NCBI RefSeq assembly: GCF_022539315.1
Contig: NC_066343.1
Location: 43,104,466 to 43,168,465, forward strand
DNA length: 64,000 bases
DNA from: Serinus canaria
Taxonomy: Eukaryota > Chordata > Aves > Passeriformes > Fringillidae
Reading direction: 5' to 3'
Each line of letters opens with the position of its first letter. Within the stretch, counting starts at the first letter, position 1. The position numbers and the translations under genes are program-made. This document shows, piece by piece, positions 63,247 through 64,000 of the stretch. The notes beneath the pieces are model-generated. The model ran no database searches. It was not told the DNA's origin and saw nothing but the letters and a program-made list of their open reading frames with translations.

Positions 63247-64000
63247 GTTGTATCAGGGAAAAAGCTTCAGTCACCTCAGAGAATACTTTCTCTATACTGA
63301 ACTTAGAGAATGAAATTTCATTCCAGTTATTATCTACCACAGACATCTATCTTAAAAATCTTTAGGTATATATTCTTAGGCCAACACAAAAACTTTGGGA
63401 TCACCTAATGCTGCTAAGTTAATTTTCCATGCATGAAATGAAAATGGTTTTCCAAAACAATATACACATAAATTTTAAGAAGCACTGCTGAGCTTGAATT
63501 GCATTTTTGTCCTACACTTGGATTTACAGAAAAGAATGAGAATTAATTACTAGGCTTCTTGTTTTGTTTTTGTGTGCCCATAAATATAATACTTCAAAAA
63601 GAATTATTATAAAGAATCATTTCTGCTGTTTTGTGAAACTGGAACAGCTTTTTGTACGTGCCTGTTACAGAGGAAAAGGTTAGTTTAGGCTTTTTGCCAA
63701 CTTAATTCTTGGCATTTCTTCTTGAGCACACAGAAACATAAGTTTCAATTACTATTAGAAACAGGAAGGTTGTTTCTGTAATAGGTCCACCTGTTTGCTG
63801 TGAAACGGGTTGAATCCAATAACCTGTTTTACATATGCTACATGATAATCCCATGTAACCAAAATTCCTACTTTTCCATCACCCCTTACTGATGATATGC
63901 TTTAAAAAAAAAAACAACTTTGAAAATACATTGGGTTTCATAAAATATGAGAAAAAATAATGTTCTCTGAGTTCATTCTATATTAATGTTATAGCAGTAT
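63247..64000. other. AT-rich non-coding
   Basis: No gene or repeat recognised. Confidence 0.45.

Noticed and set aside
63106..63300. 64-codon Ile/Thr repeat ORF
   Set aside because: Translation of a compound microsatellite.
1..64000. tRNA, rRNA, snRNA genes, CRISPR arrays or bacterial operons
   Set aside because: I looked for their hallmark motifs and regular direct-repeat/spacer patterns by eye and found none; the window is vertebrate nuclear DNA.

Overview
This window is vertebrate nuclear DNA, most likely from a bird. It is AT-rich, has no long intact open reading frame, and carries several decayed CR1 retrotransposon fragments with the text typical of avian CR1 3' ends (for example 18.1, 33.8, 37.1, 53.8, 55.8 and 62.2 kb). 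It also has two sequences resembling avian endogenous-retrovirus LTRs (12.6 and 21.1 kb) and one GC-rich repeat of about 1 kb (19.7-20.7 kb) that I recognise from many bird genomes but cannot name with certainty. No bacterial, viral or organellar gene organisation is present.

Gene content: I see no complete gene. On the minus strand there are several short open stretches bounded by good splice signals (polypyrimidine tract plus AG upstream, GT donor downstream): 53110-53198, 41682-41894, 40177-40299, 34817-34936, 33123-33339, 17042-17110 (weak), 8075-8233 and 7765-7929. In the run 40.2 -> 34.8 -> 33.3 -> (17.1) -> 8.2 -> 7.8 kb the codon phases are compatible from exon to exon. The simplest reading is that most of the window is introns of one long minus-strand gene. 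I could not recognise the protein. A separate minus-strand ORF at 9855-10044 ends in a stop closely followed by AATAAA and may be an alternative last exon.

Layout: 0-7.7 kb plain AT-rich DNA; 7.7-10.1 kb exon candidates; 10-17 kb intron-like with a CR1 scrap and a truncated LTR; 18-21.5 kb repeat cluster (CR1, GC-rich avian repeat, solo LTR-like); 21.5-33 kb AT-rich with simple repeats and a G-tract; 33-42 kb exon candidates interleaved with two CR1 copies; 42-53 kb AT-rich; 53-56 kb a repeat hot spot (exon candidate, CR1 end, a nested perfect palindrome, a roughly 0.67 kb CAGCC minisatellite, a TATA-bearing CpG-rich segment, and the only plus-strand CR1); 56-64 kb AT-rich with a GC-richer patch at 57.5-58.6 kb, a perfect hairpin at 60.55 kb, a CR1 fragment and a compound microsatellite.

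All identifications rest on reading the sequence without searches. The exon calls are inferences from splice signals, open frames and phase; the repeat calls rest on remembered family text.
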